A DNA stretch of 64,000 nucleotides from Sycobia sp. Sy_11 (GCA_018907035.1 JACCIC010000039.1:1436501-1500500), one strand, 5' to 3'. Counted from the first letter of the stretch, positions 13,230-26,856 are shown. Made by a program: numbers and translations. Notes: generated by a model not told the origin, from the letters alone.

Positions 13230-15700
13230 GCATATAACATATATATGCACATATATACGAGTGATATGAGAATTCGAAAGAAACATTAAGCAAAAGTTAA
13301 TGAAAGTTTTTAAAAATGAGCGGAGTGGGTGAAGAAAATAAATGCTCCATCTCGGAATGCGTTTCTGAGCGACCGCTCTCGAACTCGGACAACATTAAAA
13401 ATAAAAAAAAAAAAATGAAAAATGAAAAATGAAAAAAGGAAGAAAGGAAGAAAAAAAATTTTTTTTCATTATTAAGCGAGCGATTTAAAACGCGTACAAA
13501 ACGTCCGATTCTTGGGCACGAAGTTTTAATTAAAAGCTTATTTCGAAATTCTATTCTGCGGAATTACCGGTGAGAGTCGGGGGAAAGGCGGGGAGGGGGA
13601 GTGGGTGGAAGCAACAAAACATTGAATCGTACTCGGGGAATTAGTTGAGGGACGCTTAATCGCGATTTTTTCCCGATGCCCCGAGCAACTTTTAGATTTA
13701 TACATTGAAGTAGTACTTTTTTTGCTTCTTCTCTTTAACTTCTCTCCCAGGAAGTTGGAGAGATTTTAATTACTTTTTCGATTATCCCTATCACTTGTAT
13801 ATATTGTGTACATACCGATAATTATCTATAGTAAACTTTCTCATAATTGATCACTTATACTTTTCTCGTTTATATGAGTTCGTCAATATTTTACAAAGGG
13901 ATTATGATCTTTCTATTTGAAATGTTAAACAACGAGCATCATGGAATTAAAATGACGAAAGTATAAATTCGAACAAAACCTTACGTAGAATAATTTGAAA
14001 TTTATATGCTCAAAAAATATAATCGGAATGCCCTTAATGTAATTACGGTAAATATAATGAACGTAATTAAATAATTCATCGGCTAGAAATTTCTAATTAT
14101 GCTCACTGGAACAAAATGCAACGAGGTTAAGCTCACGTATACAAGCCTGTATTTTAAAAAATAACTGTCGAGGGGGGGGGTGCTGGAATTTAATTATTGA
14201 AGCAGAAAACGGGAACTTCAGCTGGTTGAATGTTGACACATAAAAGGGAAACTTTAATTACATTACTATACATTTTATTTGAATTCCCGTTATTGGAGGC
14301 TACATCATGTTTCGGCCGAGCGGGCGTAGTGCTTTCTTTGAATTTAGCAGCAATTTAAAAAAAAAAAATTCGCACTGATTGAAAGTTTCCTATTTGGTAC
14401 CAGCTTTTTACAGTCGCGCTTCGAGCTGCATTACTTATCCTATAATTACTCAGAGGGAAAAAAATGGTTTTAAGCAAAATTAAGATAGAAACCGACTGCT
14501 GTGAAAAGCCGCTCCGAAAGGAGGTTAGAGTTATATCTACTCCATATCTACGAGCAATTTTAGCCTTTCACAAAATCTACGAATCATTATAGTTTGGCAC
14601 TATAACGTTTCATATTAATTTATCGTCTAATTTCGAGATGAAACAAACAATTAAATCCAATAGCCTATATTACAGCTAGGGACGAAGTATAATTTTATCT
14701 ACTATGACGATAAGAATTTTGACCCCTCTCTCTCTCTCTCGCTCTCTTCATTAGAATACGTACAGGTAAACAATTTCATAATCAAAGCTATCTATACATG
14801 TGTGCATAATACAGAAATTTTGACGCTCGGCATTCTTGCATTAATGAGTTCATAACGGCTCAAAAGCCGATCCAAATTTCTAGCTCGGAATATTTTCCGA
14901 AACCCAGTGGAGATTACAAAATTTGTTTCAACAAAGTTTATAAACTCAACGTGAATCATAATAGCGACGGCTCGTTTTCAATCATTTTGAATTAAAGGAA
15001 TGCGTTGAATGAGAATTTCGTTCTTACGTGTCGTTGGATTGACGCAATTATTAGTTACTAGTTTAAGTAACGGTTGAGGTGCACCATCAGTCTCGTGATA
15101 GTTCTTGCTCATGTTGCATTAGATAACATACCTACGTAGACTAATGACAGCAAAATGAAATATTTAATTAAAGAAAGGATAGTAATAGGATTTCGATTAT
15201 CTGGTCGATCTCAGCCAGAATTAACTCGATATGTGAAGATGAAGAGAAAGGAGAATAATGGAGGATATCAAGGTTGCTTCACTAACTTTCTTCTACGCAG
15301 GGGGATAATCGACAATTAAACGTAACAATATTATATTTCAAAAATTATATGACAATATGATATAATAAAAATAATCGAAACGTTGATCTCATTATACGGT
15401 ACTCAAGCACCTAATGAACTCTCAATATGCTCAACTAAGAGTGCACGAACAATATAATTAATAGAAAAATCAAAGTGACCGCCTATTTTGTTTCGGGGCG
15501 ATAAAAATAATACGTTCATAATAGATCATTTGCCTTCCTACTGACGCACGCTCTGCTAATATTTATAAACAGGCGTACGATTATATTATACAAGCCTTAT
15601 AAGCGCATGCACGGGATTGCGAGGCAGTGCACTATGGGCCGATAATATTGGACAAATATTTACCGCTTGAATATTACAGCGTGTAGTAATAGCCGGGACT
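13230..15700. other. AT-rich intronic DNA, nothing recognised
   Basis: A-rich patches (13.38-13.47 kb) and a short CT run at 14.73 kb only. Confidence 0.7.
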
Positions 15701-16112
15701 ATGGAACCAATATCGCGCGGCGTACAATAACGCGGGACGCGAGACCCTCGAGCCCAAAACGCCGCGCGCCCACTCTTACAATTCCGCGCTTTACGACGTA
15801 CCGCATTATTAATTAAAATATAACTCGCGTGCGTTTAGCTCGAGTTAAGCAGGGGGAGGGGGGGCGGGGAGAGGAGGAGGGCAAGATAGAGTCAAATAGC
15901 GAGAAAAGTGGAGTGGAGTGGGAGGAATGAGGCTTAGTCAAACAGAAGGAGCGGCAAGCAAGCAAATAATAATTCGAAAGGGCCCTGGATTTAATTTAAC
16001 TTCGCGAGGATTCCGCCGCGAATAATAGAATTCGATCGTTAGCGAGAATGGGCGTACGGTGTCGAAGGTGTTCGAGTCGCGCTGAGCAAGCGCGCGAGCG
16101 AGACAGAGACAG

Positions 16113-16115
<3 letters not shown>

Positions 16116-16152
<37 letters not shown>
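16116..16152. repeat. (GA)n microsatellite
   Basis: 37-bp pure array. Confidence 0.97.
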
Positions 16153-16155
<3 letters not shown>

Positions 16156-17029
16156 GGGGAGGCAGAGGCAGAGGATGGTAACGAGTCGGGCGGCGGGTGG
16201 GGTAAGAGATAAGATGGCGAGAAAGTCAGTCAGTCGCTCATTGTACTCGCCCTTAAGCAGCCCGCCAGCTGGGCTGTAATTTAACGCGGTTTTCAACGAG
16301 CTATCAAGATTAATTATTAAGATTTATTAGCGCTTCTCGCCGCAAGACATGTCTCTGAAAAGAAAATTTCACGATCCTTTTTTACTCGCAATCCTCCTTT
16401 TCGGTCCAGCGAAGAAAATGCAGATCTGTCGGAATTTTTTTATTTTGTTTTTCTCCGTTTATTATTTTTTTTTTTTTTCGAAACGAAAATTTTACTATGT
16501 ACGACCGTTAACTGGCTGAAAAGAGCTTTTCCAATGAAAGTTCAATTTCTTTAAATCGATACATCGCGCTTCTCTCCCATCCCACTTAAAGCCCGAGTGT
16601 CGACGCGGCCGCCCGGCGCCGGCCCAATTAACGGAACTAACGAGATAATAATAATTGAACTTTTCGCTCTTTAATCCGAAACGAACCGTTTCTTCCCTCC
16701 GGTTTTGCAGACTTCCCGCGAAGCCAGCGTTCGACTGCCCGCGTGGCTCCGTTTCCGCGCACTGCCCAGTGGATACGCGGATCCGCCCGTATGGAAAGAA
16801 AATCCGAGACCGACCGCAGACGCCTCGCGATTAAGACAAATCAATATGAGAAGGCAGATATATTAGAATACTCGCTGCTCAGCGGATTAGCGGGCACAAG
16901 TAAAATATTTACCCTGTTCGCGAGATTCGTTCCCGATGCGATTATGTAGCTCGGCCGAGGCGGATCGATCGACGGGAAATAATCGACGCCCGAGGATACG
17001 CTGCGCTCGCGAGAGGCGAGAAACAGGCA

Positions 17030-17047
17030 GAGAGAGAGGGAGAGAGA

Positions 17048-17081
<34 letters not shown>
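17030..17081. repeat. (GA)n microsatellite, interrupted
   Basis: Two GA runs split by single substitutions. Confidence 0.95.
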
Positions 17082-17159
17082 ACAGGCTGGCTATTTAATA
17101 AAACACGAATACCATTGGCGAGATTGGGGGGGGGGCGAGCTGAAAGATATAACTTAAAA

Positions 17160-20100
17160 AAATATCACAGATGCATAATAACATTTACATATAATTTAAA
17201 TTAAATGCAATAGAGATTCCTTCAATGCTTCAGGATATATAGCTAAGTAATTTAAGTCATTATCAATAGGATCTGAAGCTTCAAACAGCTAGTAACAATA
17301 ATGTGGATTTTAACTCATAATAAATTAAGAAGAGCGACCAATATTATATTTTATATAAGGTCAGAAGCTATCGTAACTCTATCAGCAATGGAAATGATAA
17401 TCACATACTCGCAATAGTTATATACTAAATACATACATGAATAATACTTCCTAAAACTAGACATATAAAAAACATATAGATTAGTGTACATTGGAGTTAA
17501 ATTTAGTGTTCTTTCCTAACTGGTTAAAACCTCATTAGGAAAATTTTTCGAAGATTATTATCCAAATATTTATATTCTGAACTTCATTGTATTGAGATCA
17601 TATATCAGTCTTAATGCTTAGAAAGATACGCAGCAATGGCTCCAAAGAAGAGATAGTCGAACATTTGAAAGACATTTATTTATGATTTTAGCAAGTAGAA
17701 TAGCCAGATAATATTGCATGTTTATACCCATAAACAGTTGATTCTATTCAATTTATTACTTAAAATAACTGATTCTATTCAAGTCGTTAGTCGATTCATT
17801 AACTTCATTTTTACACTAAGACCTTATGACTTCAATAATAAAGGTCAGTTGAGTATGATCCCTGAGCCTTAGCTAAGTAGTCCGAATCGAGTGAAAGCGT
17901 CTAAATGGATCAGTTTAGATTTAAAAAACCATAGATATGAAATGGCCTGTACATAAAACAACAATGAAATTCCTGAAACCTTTTTGAAGCAATTCCCCAT
18001 ATTAGCCTTCCAATGATCCAAAAGACTATATTTAATAAGAACTGATAGAGATTTATAAGAATCACTTGGAGTAATACAATTCACTCCGTATGCCCAGTGT
18101 GAAAAACATTTCATTGTTCTAACTCTAAAAACTAAAATCATATCCCTGCATTCAATAGATTTGTCTTGAAAAAACAATAGCCTCTAAGCAAAGTTTGGGT
18201 TCAGCGTCATGAGAGAAAGATGATTTCGATTTTCATCCCGACCACCGAAGAGTCTATTTATGTATTGAATATTTAAACACTAATTTCTATTTTGGATAAG
18301 AGGATAAAACAATAAATTGTGATAATAAGGGGTTCCTAGTCTTATCCTCGTTTCTTCAGTTAATTTTATGAGCAATGAAGACCTACATCCTCTGACAAAG
18401 TTCAGAAATTCGCATAACATGATGGATAAGCCGAGCGAACTTTACTTTAACCCTTTGGGAGATTCTTCCCATAAAGTGAGAAGTCTTAAAGGCGCCGAAA
18501 TCGCTTGAATGTCAATATGCGTGTATATGGTTAGAGTAAAGACAGTGTCTAACCCCGGCTAAACGGAAGGATCATATTTATCTCGTGAGACTTACCTCCC
18601 TTGGTTGGCTCGAGGATAAACTATCTCACGTGGCAAGTAGTTTGCATAGAAATATTTTGAGTAGAAGGACTGCTTGCATATTGAACACCTCCTGCAAGAC
18701 CAAGAGCATAGCTTCTTGCAAAAGGCACACATTATAGATGTAATTGCAAATACGTACGATAAGAAGTCTCTTTAAGACGAAGATCAAATATCATAATATA
18801 TGTCATGATAGAATTAATTATATCAAAAATAATGAGAAACTTGGCAATAGTTTATTCGTTTCTTAAAAATGTTATGTACATACTGAAATTTATCCTTAAC
18901 AAGTGAAAAATTATATTTTCCTGAGAGAATAGAGATCTGGAGGTACCATATTGAATGTAGAAACAGAGGACAATTTCGTATTGTGCAAGAGAGATAAGTA
19001 AAAAATTTAGAACTTTTACATTTTTTTTTGTACAAAAGCAGCGATTACTTTACCCAAACTATAGAGTCTGTCACAGAAATTCTAAGAGTGAGAGAGATAG
19101 AAAAGATATATACTAATTTTACCTCACTCTCATATCGTAAGAAAATTTTCCTCAACTTTTTCACATAGTATGCTCCCCACAGGTCTATACGTTCTATGAT
19201 ACTTTGTGATTTCAATTTTTTTGAAGGGGAAAGCTTAAAATTTAATTCTATTTAATGAACTTTAATAACCTTAAAAAGTCGTTTTATAGTATTAATTTAA
19301 ATATGAATTTTAGGTCATAATTTCCTTATTAATAATAGTGATTAATAATTTAGTACATTTTATGAAAAATAATTATTGATTTTTACAAATCATAGAATAT
19401 ATATTTCGGATAAATATTATCTCTGTATTGATAATTCGGTTGGCTTTTCATACTGAGTAACAAATACTTGTAAAATTGCTTGTAATCTTACATTCAACAA
19501 TAATAATTAATGTCTATTTCATTCACGAAAGGCATTGAATTGCTTTATATCTGTATATACGTTACTATAATAATACAAAAGTCAACAACAAACGACACAA
19601 TTTAACGGGAAAGTTTTATAGTGTTCTGTTTATATTAGTCATTTGTATTTACTTAAAAGTTAGTTATTGTATTGTATATTATTCGAGCACTGTTTATATA
19701 ACAATTTCGAGAACTCAGCACCACACTTGAAACAGTTAATAATAAATCACATACACAACAACAATTTGATTATTCAGAGTTTGAATTTGAATACCGTGGG
19801 TTATAGCAACGCAATTTGTTCGAAACTACAGATATTCTAAGACAATCGAGCACTTAGCACACTAATAGCATTGGTAATATTCTATCGGTTATATCCCTGG
19901 TCAACGCTACAAAAAATTTTTGTAAAATTTAAGAAGAAAAACCACTGTAAAGAATAATTTTACTGCAGAGCTACAAATCAAAGCATCACAATCATGGTGA
20001 ACCGAGGAGTGCCAGAGAGAAATTTGATTTTGATATAATTTCAATTTATTTCACAGTAATTCGAAACCCTTTCTATCGTTAATAATACGTAGTAATTAAT

Positions 20101-20619
20101 CACAATTTCAAGATAAGTAAAACTAAATGATCCATAAATTCATTTGAATGAAAGAACTAATTTGAAATTGTATAATGGAGATATAAATTGATAATGAATA
20201 ACGTAGATTATAATGTTAGGAATTAAGAGTAAATCAAGTTCCAAGACCTTAGTAATTACAATTTAGCGAATGACAAATACTTGAAATAATTATAATTTCT
20301 TCTACTGATGAAAATTTTAAGCTTATTCCATCTTATGTTTAAGTTTCTTTCAAATTAAATATTATTATTAAATATTAACGGCTCCGTACAAATTTAAATT
20401 AATTATTCTGAATAAAATAAAAAAATTAACTATAGAAAGACTATAATATGAAATATTAATCAATTTTGAAAAATATGACTAAGAAATTAAATATATAATA
20501 ATAGGTCACCTGTTAGAATTTGGTTTTTTTTTTCAACTTTTCTTGATAGTTTTATAAATTGAGAAATGGGTTACCTATCCTAAGCCCCACAGGTGAGATG
20601 TACATAATTTATGTTATTT

Positions 20620-20624
<5 letters not shown>
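17160..20624. other. AT-rich intronic DNA
   Basis: No coding signal; one less AT-rich patch at 18.40-18.76 kb holds the hairpin listed separately. Confidence 0.65.
18584..18630. repeat. short inverted repeat (hairpin)
   Basis: cgtgaga at 18584-18590 pairs with tctcacg at 18624-18630 around a 33-nt loop, inside a less AT-rich patch (about 18.40-18.76 kb) of an otherwise AT-rich stretch. Confidence 0.7.

Positions 20625-20691
<67 letters not shown>
20625..20691. repeat. compound (AC)n-(AT)n microsatellite
   Basis: AC at 20625-20650 runs directly into AT at 20651-20691. Confidence 0.98.
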
Positions 20692-20694
<3 letters not shown>

Positions 20695-20800
20695 TCATAG
20701 TTATAATTTTCAGATTGTTTATTTCTTCTTTTTCTATTTTTTTTTATTCATCTACTAATTTATTTTAGATCATTTTATTCACATTATGACGTAGCAATAA

Positions 20801-20830
20801 ATAGCTATCTATAGATCTATAGATAGCTAT
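20801..20830. repeat. perfect 30-bp palindrome
   Basis: The 15-base half-site atagctatctataga is followed immediately by its exact reverse complement; symmetry stops at 20800/20831. AT-rich, with a CTATAG core repeated. It lies 1.1 kb before the first recognised exon. Confidence 0.97.
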
Positions 20831-21950
20831 CTATATATAAAATACAAATTACACATTACAATTTCAGCTTAAATTACAAATTTTTAATTGTTCTTTATAT
20901 CGTTGTACGCTTAACGATGGATTACCCGTCATCCCGCTGATGTGAGATCTAGGTGATCTAGGACAAAATATACGTAATTAATTTTATTCCTTACCTCACA
21001 TTTGTAATTCTTAATTACAATCCTCGAATTTTTCAGTATATTTTTTTCCTTATTAATTGTTAACAATTCATTCAAATTTCGACGATAGCCCCACCATTAA
21101 CATCTACATTTCAATGAAACTTCAACAGGTCAGACATTGAAATATGCCATAAATAAGACTTAAGTGGGTGTTTGTGCAAAATTTTAGGCAGGGAGTTGCC
21201 GGAAAAACTTTCGTGAAAAATATTATTTAAATTCCATCCCTTCACCATAGCTCTTATAAGTAAGACGCTCATAAATGATAGTATAATCACCGGAACTAGT
21301 ACTATTCACTATAGTAAAGTTTGGCTAAACATCTTGATAAAGAAAAAACTGTATGTCATAAATTAACTTTTAAACTTTCTTGTGGCAGAAAGAAAAACAC
21401 ACGTTGTCGGCCGAACTGAAAATATATATTGAATGCGAAAGTTATGAAAAAAATATTACTTCCGTTCGCCATTTTCGGCCGTTTATGAAGTCGGTCACGT
21501 TATGCTCAGGTGACGGGCATACGAAAACGCGCTCAAATTTAAGATGTTCTTAATTACATATTGCACGTAAACATCAAAAAAGGTAATAAAATTATTCTGT
21601 CGATGATTAAAAATTAATATAAGGAGTAATAAAATAATGTATATGAATTTAGAACTAATGACAATCAATTATTTATACTATGTCTAAGTATTACTAAATA
21701 TAATATACATTATTGATAATTCTTTGTGCTAATTCGTGCTTTACCCTTTACATTTTCATGATTATCCGAGAATGGCATGCGCACCGAAGCACAAATTCAC
21801 ATTACTCATTTATTATCGAGGAAAGATCAGTTTTCTCTTTGCATAATCATAATAAATAAATGAACGACTCGAGACACAATATTTGATTAATTGCAGTACA
21901 AAGAACTGTGGATGAATTTAAAGTCCTTTCTCCCTCCTCTGTTGTTCCAG

Positions 21951-22141
21951 ACCGTCGGATACCCTACAGCATACCGTCGGACTGGAAGGCCCTCTGGTAC
22001 AGCAATCTCGATGAGCTGCAGCGGGTAAACGAGGCGAACGAGAACAACACCGTGTCGAACGTGACGGTCCAGCTCGGCGGCACCGCCTTCCTGCACTGCA
22101 AGGTCCGCAATCTGGCGGAGAGGAGCGTCTCCGACGCCGAG
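21951..22141 (+). CDS. dpr12: dpr12-like internal exon: N-terminal half of first Ig domain
   Basis: Internal coding exon of a Dpr-family cell-surface Ig protein. Dprs are neuronal receptors that bind DIP proteins and guide synaptic partner choice; fly Dpr12 pairs with DIP-delta. The exon follows a long pyrimidine tract ending in ttccag and stops at GAG|gtgaga. It starts with the last two bases of a split codon (phase 1), followed by 63 codons. The frame has no upstream ATG before the acceptor, which supports an internal exon. Seen in the translation: a linker (DWKALWYSNLDELQ), two N-glycosylation sequons (NNT at residue 31, NVT at 36), then VTVQLGGTAFLHC, giving Ig strands A' and B with the first Ig cysteine at residue 49. 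The segment between this cysteine and the Trp of the next exon matches in length what I recall for fly Dpr12. Dpr family is near certain; the dpr12 paralogue call is from recalled motif similarity. Confidence 0.9.
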
Positions 22142-22800
22142 GTGAGACAACGATTATTCGTTTCGATTCCACTCGCCGACGCCTCGCAATCCCCATATCG
22201 CCAGCCACGCAGGTGTACGTAGGTGCTCGTTAAACGGCGGCTTCATAAACAGCCAGGCGGCCGTTCGCCCGGCAGCGTTCGCCTCGTCCCAGGACGCTCG
22301 CGCGCACCGGCCCGACGGTGGCGATCGAAGGAGAGCGGATCGACGAGGGGGGGGGGTGGTTCCACGGCGGTCGGGCGGTCGGGAGGGGAAAGGGAGGGTG
22401 GCGAGCGATTTCGATACGCTCGCGTGCCCCTGCGCGTATTGGTTCCGGGGCGCTTGCCCCCCCCCCCCATCCCCTCGCCGCTACTCCCGAGGGCGAAGAG
22501 GGTGAGAGGGAGTTCGGCGGGAGTATTATTCGGTCGCGCAAGACCGATGTTTAGGTTTTCGGAAGCGTCGAGATCGTTTGTACAAGCGGATATAGTTATG
22601 GCGATGGGGCGGGGGGGGGCAAGAGAGACAGCGAGCGGGAAATGCGATAATTATAATAATACGGCGCAATACGACGGGTATATATGGGCGATCGTATGGG
22701 GGGCGGAGGGGGGAGGGATGGGGTGAGAGGTCCATCTCGCATTATTCGCGCCGCAGCCGCTCGAATTATCCGATAAATTTCATCGAATAATTCGACCGTC
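22142..22800 (+). other. G-rich block directly after the first exon
   Basis: Plus-strand G runs of up to ten bases: around 22347-22356, 22605-22619 and 22699-22727. A C run lies at 22457-22468. The transcript would be guanine-rich just downstream of the splice donor. Confidence 0.8.
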
Positions 22801-22806
22801 TTCGCG

Positions 22807-22809
<3 letters not shown>

Positions 22810-22856
<47 letters not shown>
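22810..22856. repeat. (TA)n microsatellite
   Basis: 47-bp pure array, about 670 bp after the first exon's donor. Confidence 0.98.
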
Positions 22857-22859
<3 letters not shown>

Positions 22860-22959
22860 CATTGGGATGCCCTCGCAATCTATGATATCGTTCTGAATAT
22901 TTGGCTTGGATTGATCGAATAGTCGTAAAGCCGGCAGGCGAGCGGTGGCGGCAAAATTA

Positions 22960-25443
22960 TTAAACGGCGATGAAAAAAGAAAACTTGAGAATTTCAACGG
23001 GATCGTAATAATACGTCCGTTCTCGCTGGAATAATAATAACAATAATCCTGAATTGTCCGTCTTTGTATTTGACGGGGTATTTCTTGCACATAGAGTCGC
23101 TCTTAATTAAGAATTATTATAATGTAAGAATTTATCGACGTAACGAAGAATATCAGATATTAAAATGAAACGAATGAAAATGGATATGAATGAAAGGTCA
23201 TTTACATCAGAATAAAACGTAAATTTTTAATGCAGATGCAGGAAAAATGATCGGTTAATAAATAATAATTGCAAAAGGTAAACTTAGCGGAGGTAAACTT
23301 AAACGTAAACGGTAGGGAAGCCGGCTGCAAAGTAATCGCACCTATATACAATTTTGCAAGTCTATCTATTTTTGTAAGTACAATTTTGTAAGGCTATATA
23401 TTTTTTATCAAATATTTATTTATTTGTCAAAACTATGCTAAGTACATCTATTGCAATGTCATCATTCGGCATAACAAGGATCTCCCGCAAATTCAGACCT
23501 GAAAATAACTACGCGTGAGAACCGAGATCGATTTGAAGAAAATAAATATATCACAAACTTGAAAACCTCGAAACAGTTGTGACACCGTATTGAATAGAAG
23601 TTTGAGCAGATTTTTTTTGGATCTCCGGAAAAGTTTTTATATGCATTATTGAGGCCCAAAAATAGTATTTAGAGTATAAAAGTTAAACTTTGTCAGAGAG
23701 CATTCGATCAATTTGAGTGCTTTGTTTGTTGTCAAAAATTACCAATTTTTATCGTGTGCCTGTAAAATGCCTAAAAAACAATAATATTTCAATGCGTTAA
23801 TAAAAATGAAAAGTTCAGAAAAAATTTTGTCGTAATGAACTAACCTGGAGCATTAAATAATACTTGAAAATCTGAATGACATCAAAATGACAAGCCAACA
23901 AATGATATTCATAATAATATAAATAAAACTACCAAAATTTAGTTTAATTTCGACTTAAATATTTCATACTTAAATTATTCAGTAACAATTTCAATATTAA
24001 AAATCTAAAAATGTAAAAATGAGTGATCGCCTTGAGTGCTTCAGAATTTGAAGAAGTATTTATCATCTACGATGAATTGAAGGTCGATAATAAATGCAAT
24101 AGTGGAGCCAAAAATTTTCTGTAATAATGGTATTAAGTACTCTAGTTGATAATGAAAATGAATTTGATTCAAATTTATAATTTTTTAGTTACTGTTGTAA
24201 TCTATACACAAGTAAGACAATTTTCAGTCTTAATATTGGTATGATTGTCGGTTTAATAGTTCGGAGTTTCATACATTGAAGTTTTAGTATTACAATTTTA
24301 TTTTTGAAACTCGTGTACCTCTCCCTGTATTGAGTTAATTAGGGATAACTTTGCTGAGAATTTGGAGATGCAGACATTTGGTTTGAAATACATACTTACA
24401 TTTTAGGGACTTGTTCTATTTTAATCATTAGGTGGCGCCCGATTTTCGACTTCCATAGCCAAACTAGATTTCGAATTGACGTATCGGTCTAATTTGTCTT
24501 CGACATTTTCTTGAAGCTTTTGTTAAGATCGGACAAAGGTTCAAGTCACCAATAATTGCATTTGATATTTCCTCACATATTTTATATTTAGTTTTCATAA
24601 TTATCAGGTTTATTCAATTCATTCATTCAAGGCGTCTAGTTTTTAGAAATTATCTCCAATTTTACACAATCTTCCGAATTTCTTGTTTTCTCATTTTCTA
24701 ATCGAATTATCAAAAATACGTTCATTTTATAAATATACATCTTTTCTTAACTACGAAAAATATTTTTGTAACTCCATTCCAATCTCATTTGCCATTCGTC
24801 ATACGTCCTTTTTGAACAAACTTTATACTGCCAAACTTAGCACTGTTAGTACTGTATACTAGATTTCATTTAGTAATTCCAATGTGAAATAACCGCTGGG
24901 GAAATAAATTTTGATAAAAAAATATCAGCTAAAAGCAATAAAATGAAAGCAGTGTTACATTATTATTACGTAACTGAGAATAGTGATGCGGTACATACTA
25001 TAAATATTTACAAGTAACATTCGTGTAATTTGAAAAATTTTAAAACAGTGTCGGTCATTTATAACAATGTCTCATTTATAACAAAATTCATTTTTTATTT
25101 ATTGCCTTAATAAAAACGTTGAAAAGATAAATGCATAATATAACATAACCAAATTTTTGCAAAACACAAATATCGATAAAATTTTTGTTATTTTATGAAA
25201 TTCAATTTCCGTTCATAGGAGCCCCTCGCTATTTTTATGTCCTCGTTCTTCCGGATTCGAACGCCGGCTCCAGAACCGATATAATAAACGTATAATTGTG
25301 TTAGTCCTAAATTCTATTGTCATTTAATAGAAGTTTTCCCGTCGAAACCGAGGTCATAACTTTTTTTCTTTATTGTCATCAGTTTTTTATACTTTCATTC
25401 TCCGTTTGAGTTTTTAATATTGCATAATCACTGAATATTCTCC

Positions 25444-25446
<3 letters not shown>
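22960..25446. other. AT-rich intronic DNA, possible old repeats
   Basis: No ORF of note. Around 24.43 kb the phrase taggtggcgcccgatttt looks like repeat-derived sequence, but I cannot assign it to a family. Confidence 0.5.

Positions 25447-25501
<55 letters not shown>
25447..25501. repeat. (AT)n microsatellite
   Basis: 55-bp pure array. Confidence 0.98.
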
Positions 25502-25503
<2 letters not shown>

Positions 25504-25813
25504 TTGTTTAACTTTTGTTAAACTTTTTTTGTAAAGAATTCACATTTCTAACTGATTACGAAGGATGAAAAATTAAACATAAAAAACTTTGTTAAATTAG
25601 ACTAAGGAAAAGGCTACATCATGATACCTCCGTTATTTCCAAGAATGTATAACGATAAATTAGTCCCCTGAAGGGCAAAAACAAAGAGAATCAATAGAGA
25701 GCCGGGAGTAGGGGCGGGCTGCGTGTCTAGACTAGGAGGGGCCTGCCGCGGCAGAATGCGGCAGTAAGGGAGCCGCTACGTAATCACGCATATATAAAAT
25801 TTTGACGAAGGAG

Positions 25814-25814
<1 letters not shown>

Positions 25815-25853
<39 letters not shown>
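25815..25853. repeat. (TA)n microsatellite
   Basis: 39-bp pure array. Confidence 0.98.
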
Positions 25854-25855
<2 letters not shown>

Positions 25856-26355
25856 CGACAAGCACGGAATAAAGCTCGCCGACCGTGCGGCCTGAGTTTC
25901 GTGGAGATCATCGATTATCCCAGTGCGACTCTATACCCACCGTTTGTAAGATCAATGCCCCGACCAAAGATCGAGGAGACGGAGGGAGAGAGAGAGAGGG
26001 AGGGAGAGAACAGGGGTAGGAAGCGCGTCGCAATTTACCACTACACACAACAGAAGGGGAAGGGAGCAGTTAGCCGGCGGCTATTTATGTGCGACTCGCA
26101 GCCCTCCTCCGATAAACTCGAGGTTAGAAGGCCAGGTGGAAGGCTACTCGGGCGAGGAAAAAAAAAAGCCCCTCCTCAATCTCCTCCAGCGGTGCAATAT
26201 ACACGGGTAGCAATTTGAACAGTAGCAGAGAAGAAGAAAAAAGAAGAAACAACCAGAAGACGGATTTATTTTTCTCAACCTGCGATCTACCGCGCTCGGT
26301 CGTCGCAATCGTATTATAAACATACGCGGTCCGCATTCGAACGCGATCGCTGCTT

Positions 26356-26359
<4 letters not shown>

Positions 26360-26401
<42 letters not shown>
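26360..26401. repeat. (CT)n microsatellite
   Basis: 42-bp pure array. Confidence 0.97.
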
Positions 26402-26406
<5 letters not shown>

Positions 26407-26854
26407 CGGTGACGGTCCAATCGAATTCATGTCCTCGGAGAGGAATAGAGAGCCGTACTCGAGAAATAACGAAATTGAGAGGAATGGAAGAGACAAGATT
26501 GGCATTCCGAATTTATTCATAATTTGCGAAACTGCGTATTTTTTGAATTTGCATTAGTCTTTTTTTTTAGGATAAGCAATAGGATAAGAATACGAGCAAA
26601 CACGAGCTTTTATTTCTTTTAGATACGGCATTATTCCTTCAATTCTTTTTTCTTCCTTTTATTTATCCAGTTCTATTATTTTTCGTGTCTTAGGCTTACT
26701 ATAATAGTTATAGCATAAAGTAACGCGAAACTACATTAAAACGACGCTGTCTACTTGATTGAAACGAATTATGATATGTTCTTTAAAGTTCGAAATTTCT
26801 TCCATGTACTAGAGAATTTCAGCCAAAAACTATATACTACTTGTATAGATAATT

Positions 26855-26856
<2 letters not shown>

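Larger units (their letters stand above)
1..21950 (+). other. upstream intron of the dpr12-like gene (5' end outside window)
   Basis: Sequence before the first recognised exon. Because that exon begins with a split codon, a coding exon ending in phase 1 must exist upstream. I could not identify one here: no plus-strand segment combines a believable signal peptide with a phase-1 donor. The upstream exon probably lies before base 1, but a very short exon inside this stretch cannot be excluded by eye. Confidence 0.7.

Noticed and set aside
18589..18600. gacttacctccc resembling the 5' end of U1 snRNA
   Set aside because: Only a few bases match; no Sm site or U1 stem-loops follow.
25219..25272. 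tRNA-like segment: ggagcc...ggctcc ends with an internal attcgaac
   Set aside because: The T-arm does not pair properly around the TTCGAAT loop, no anticodon arm can be drawn, and the length is too short.
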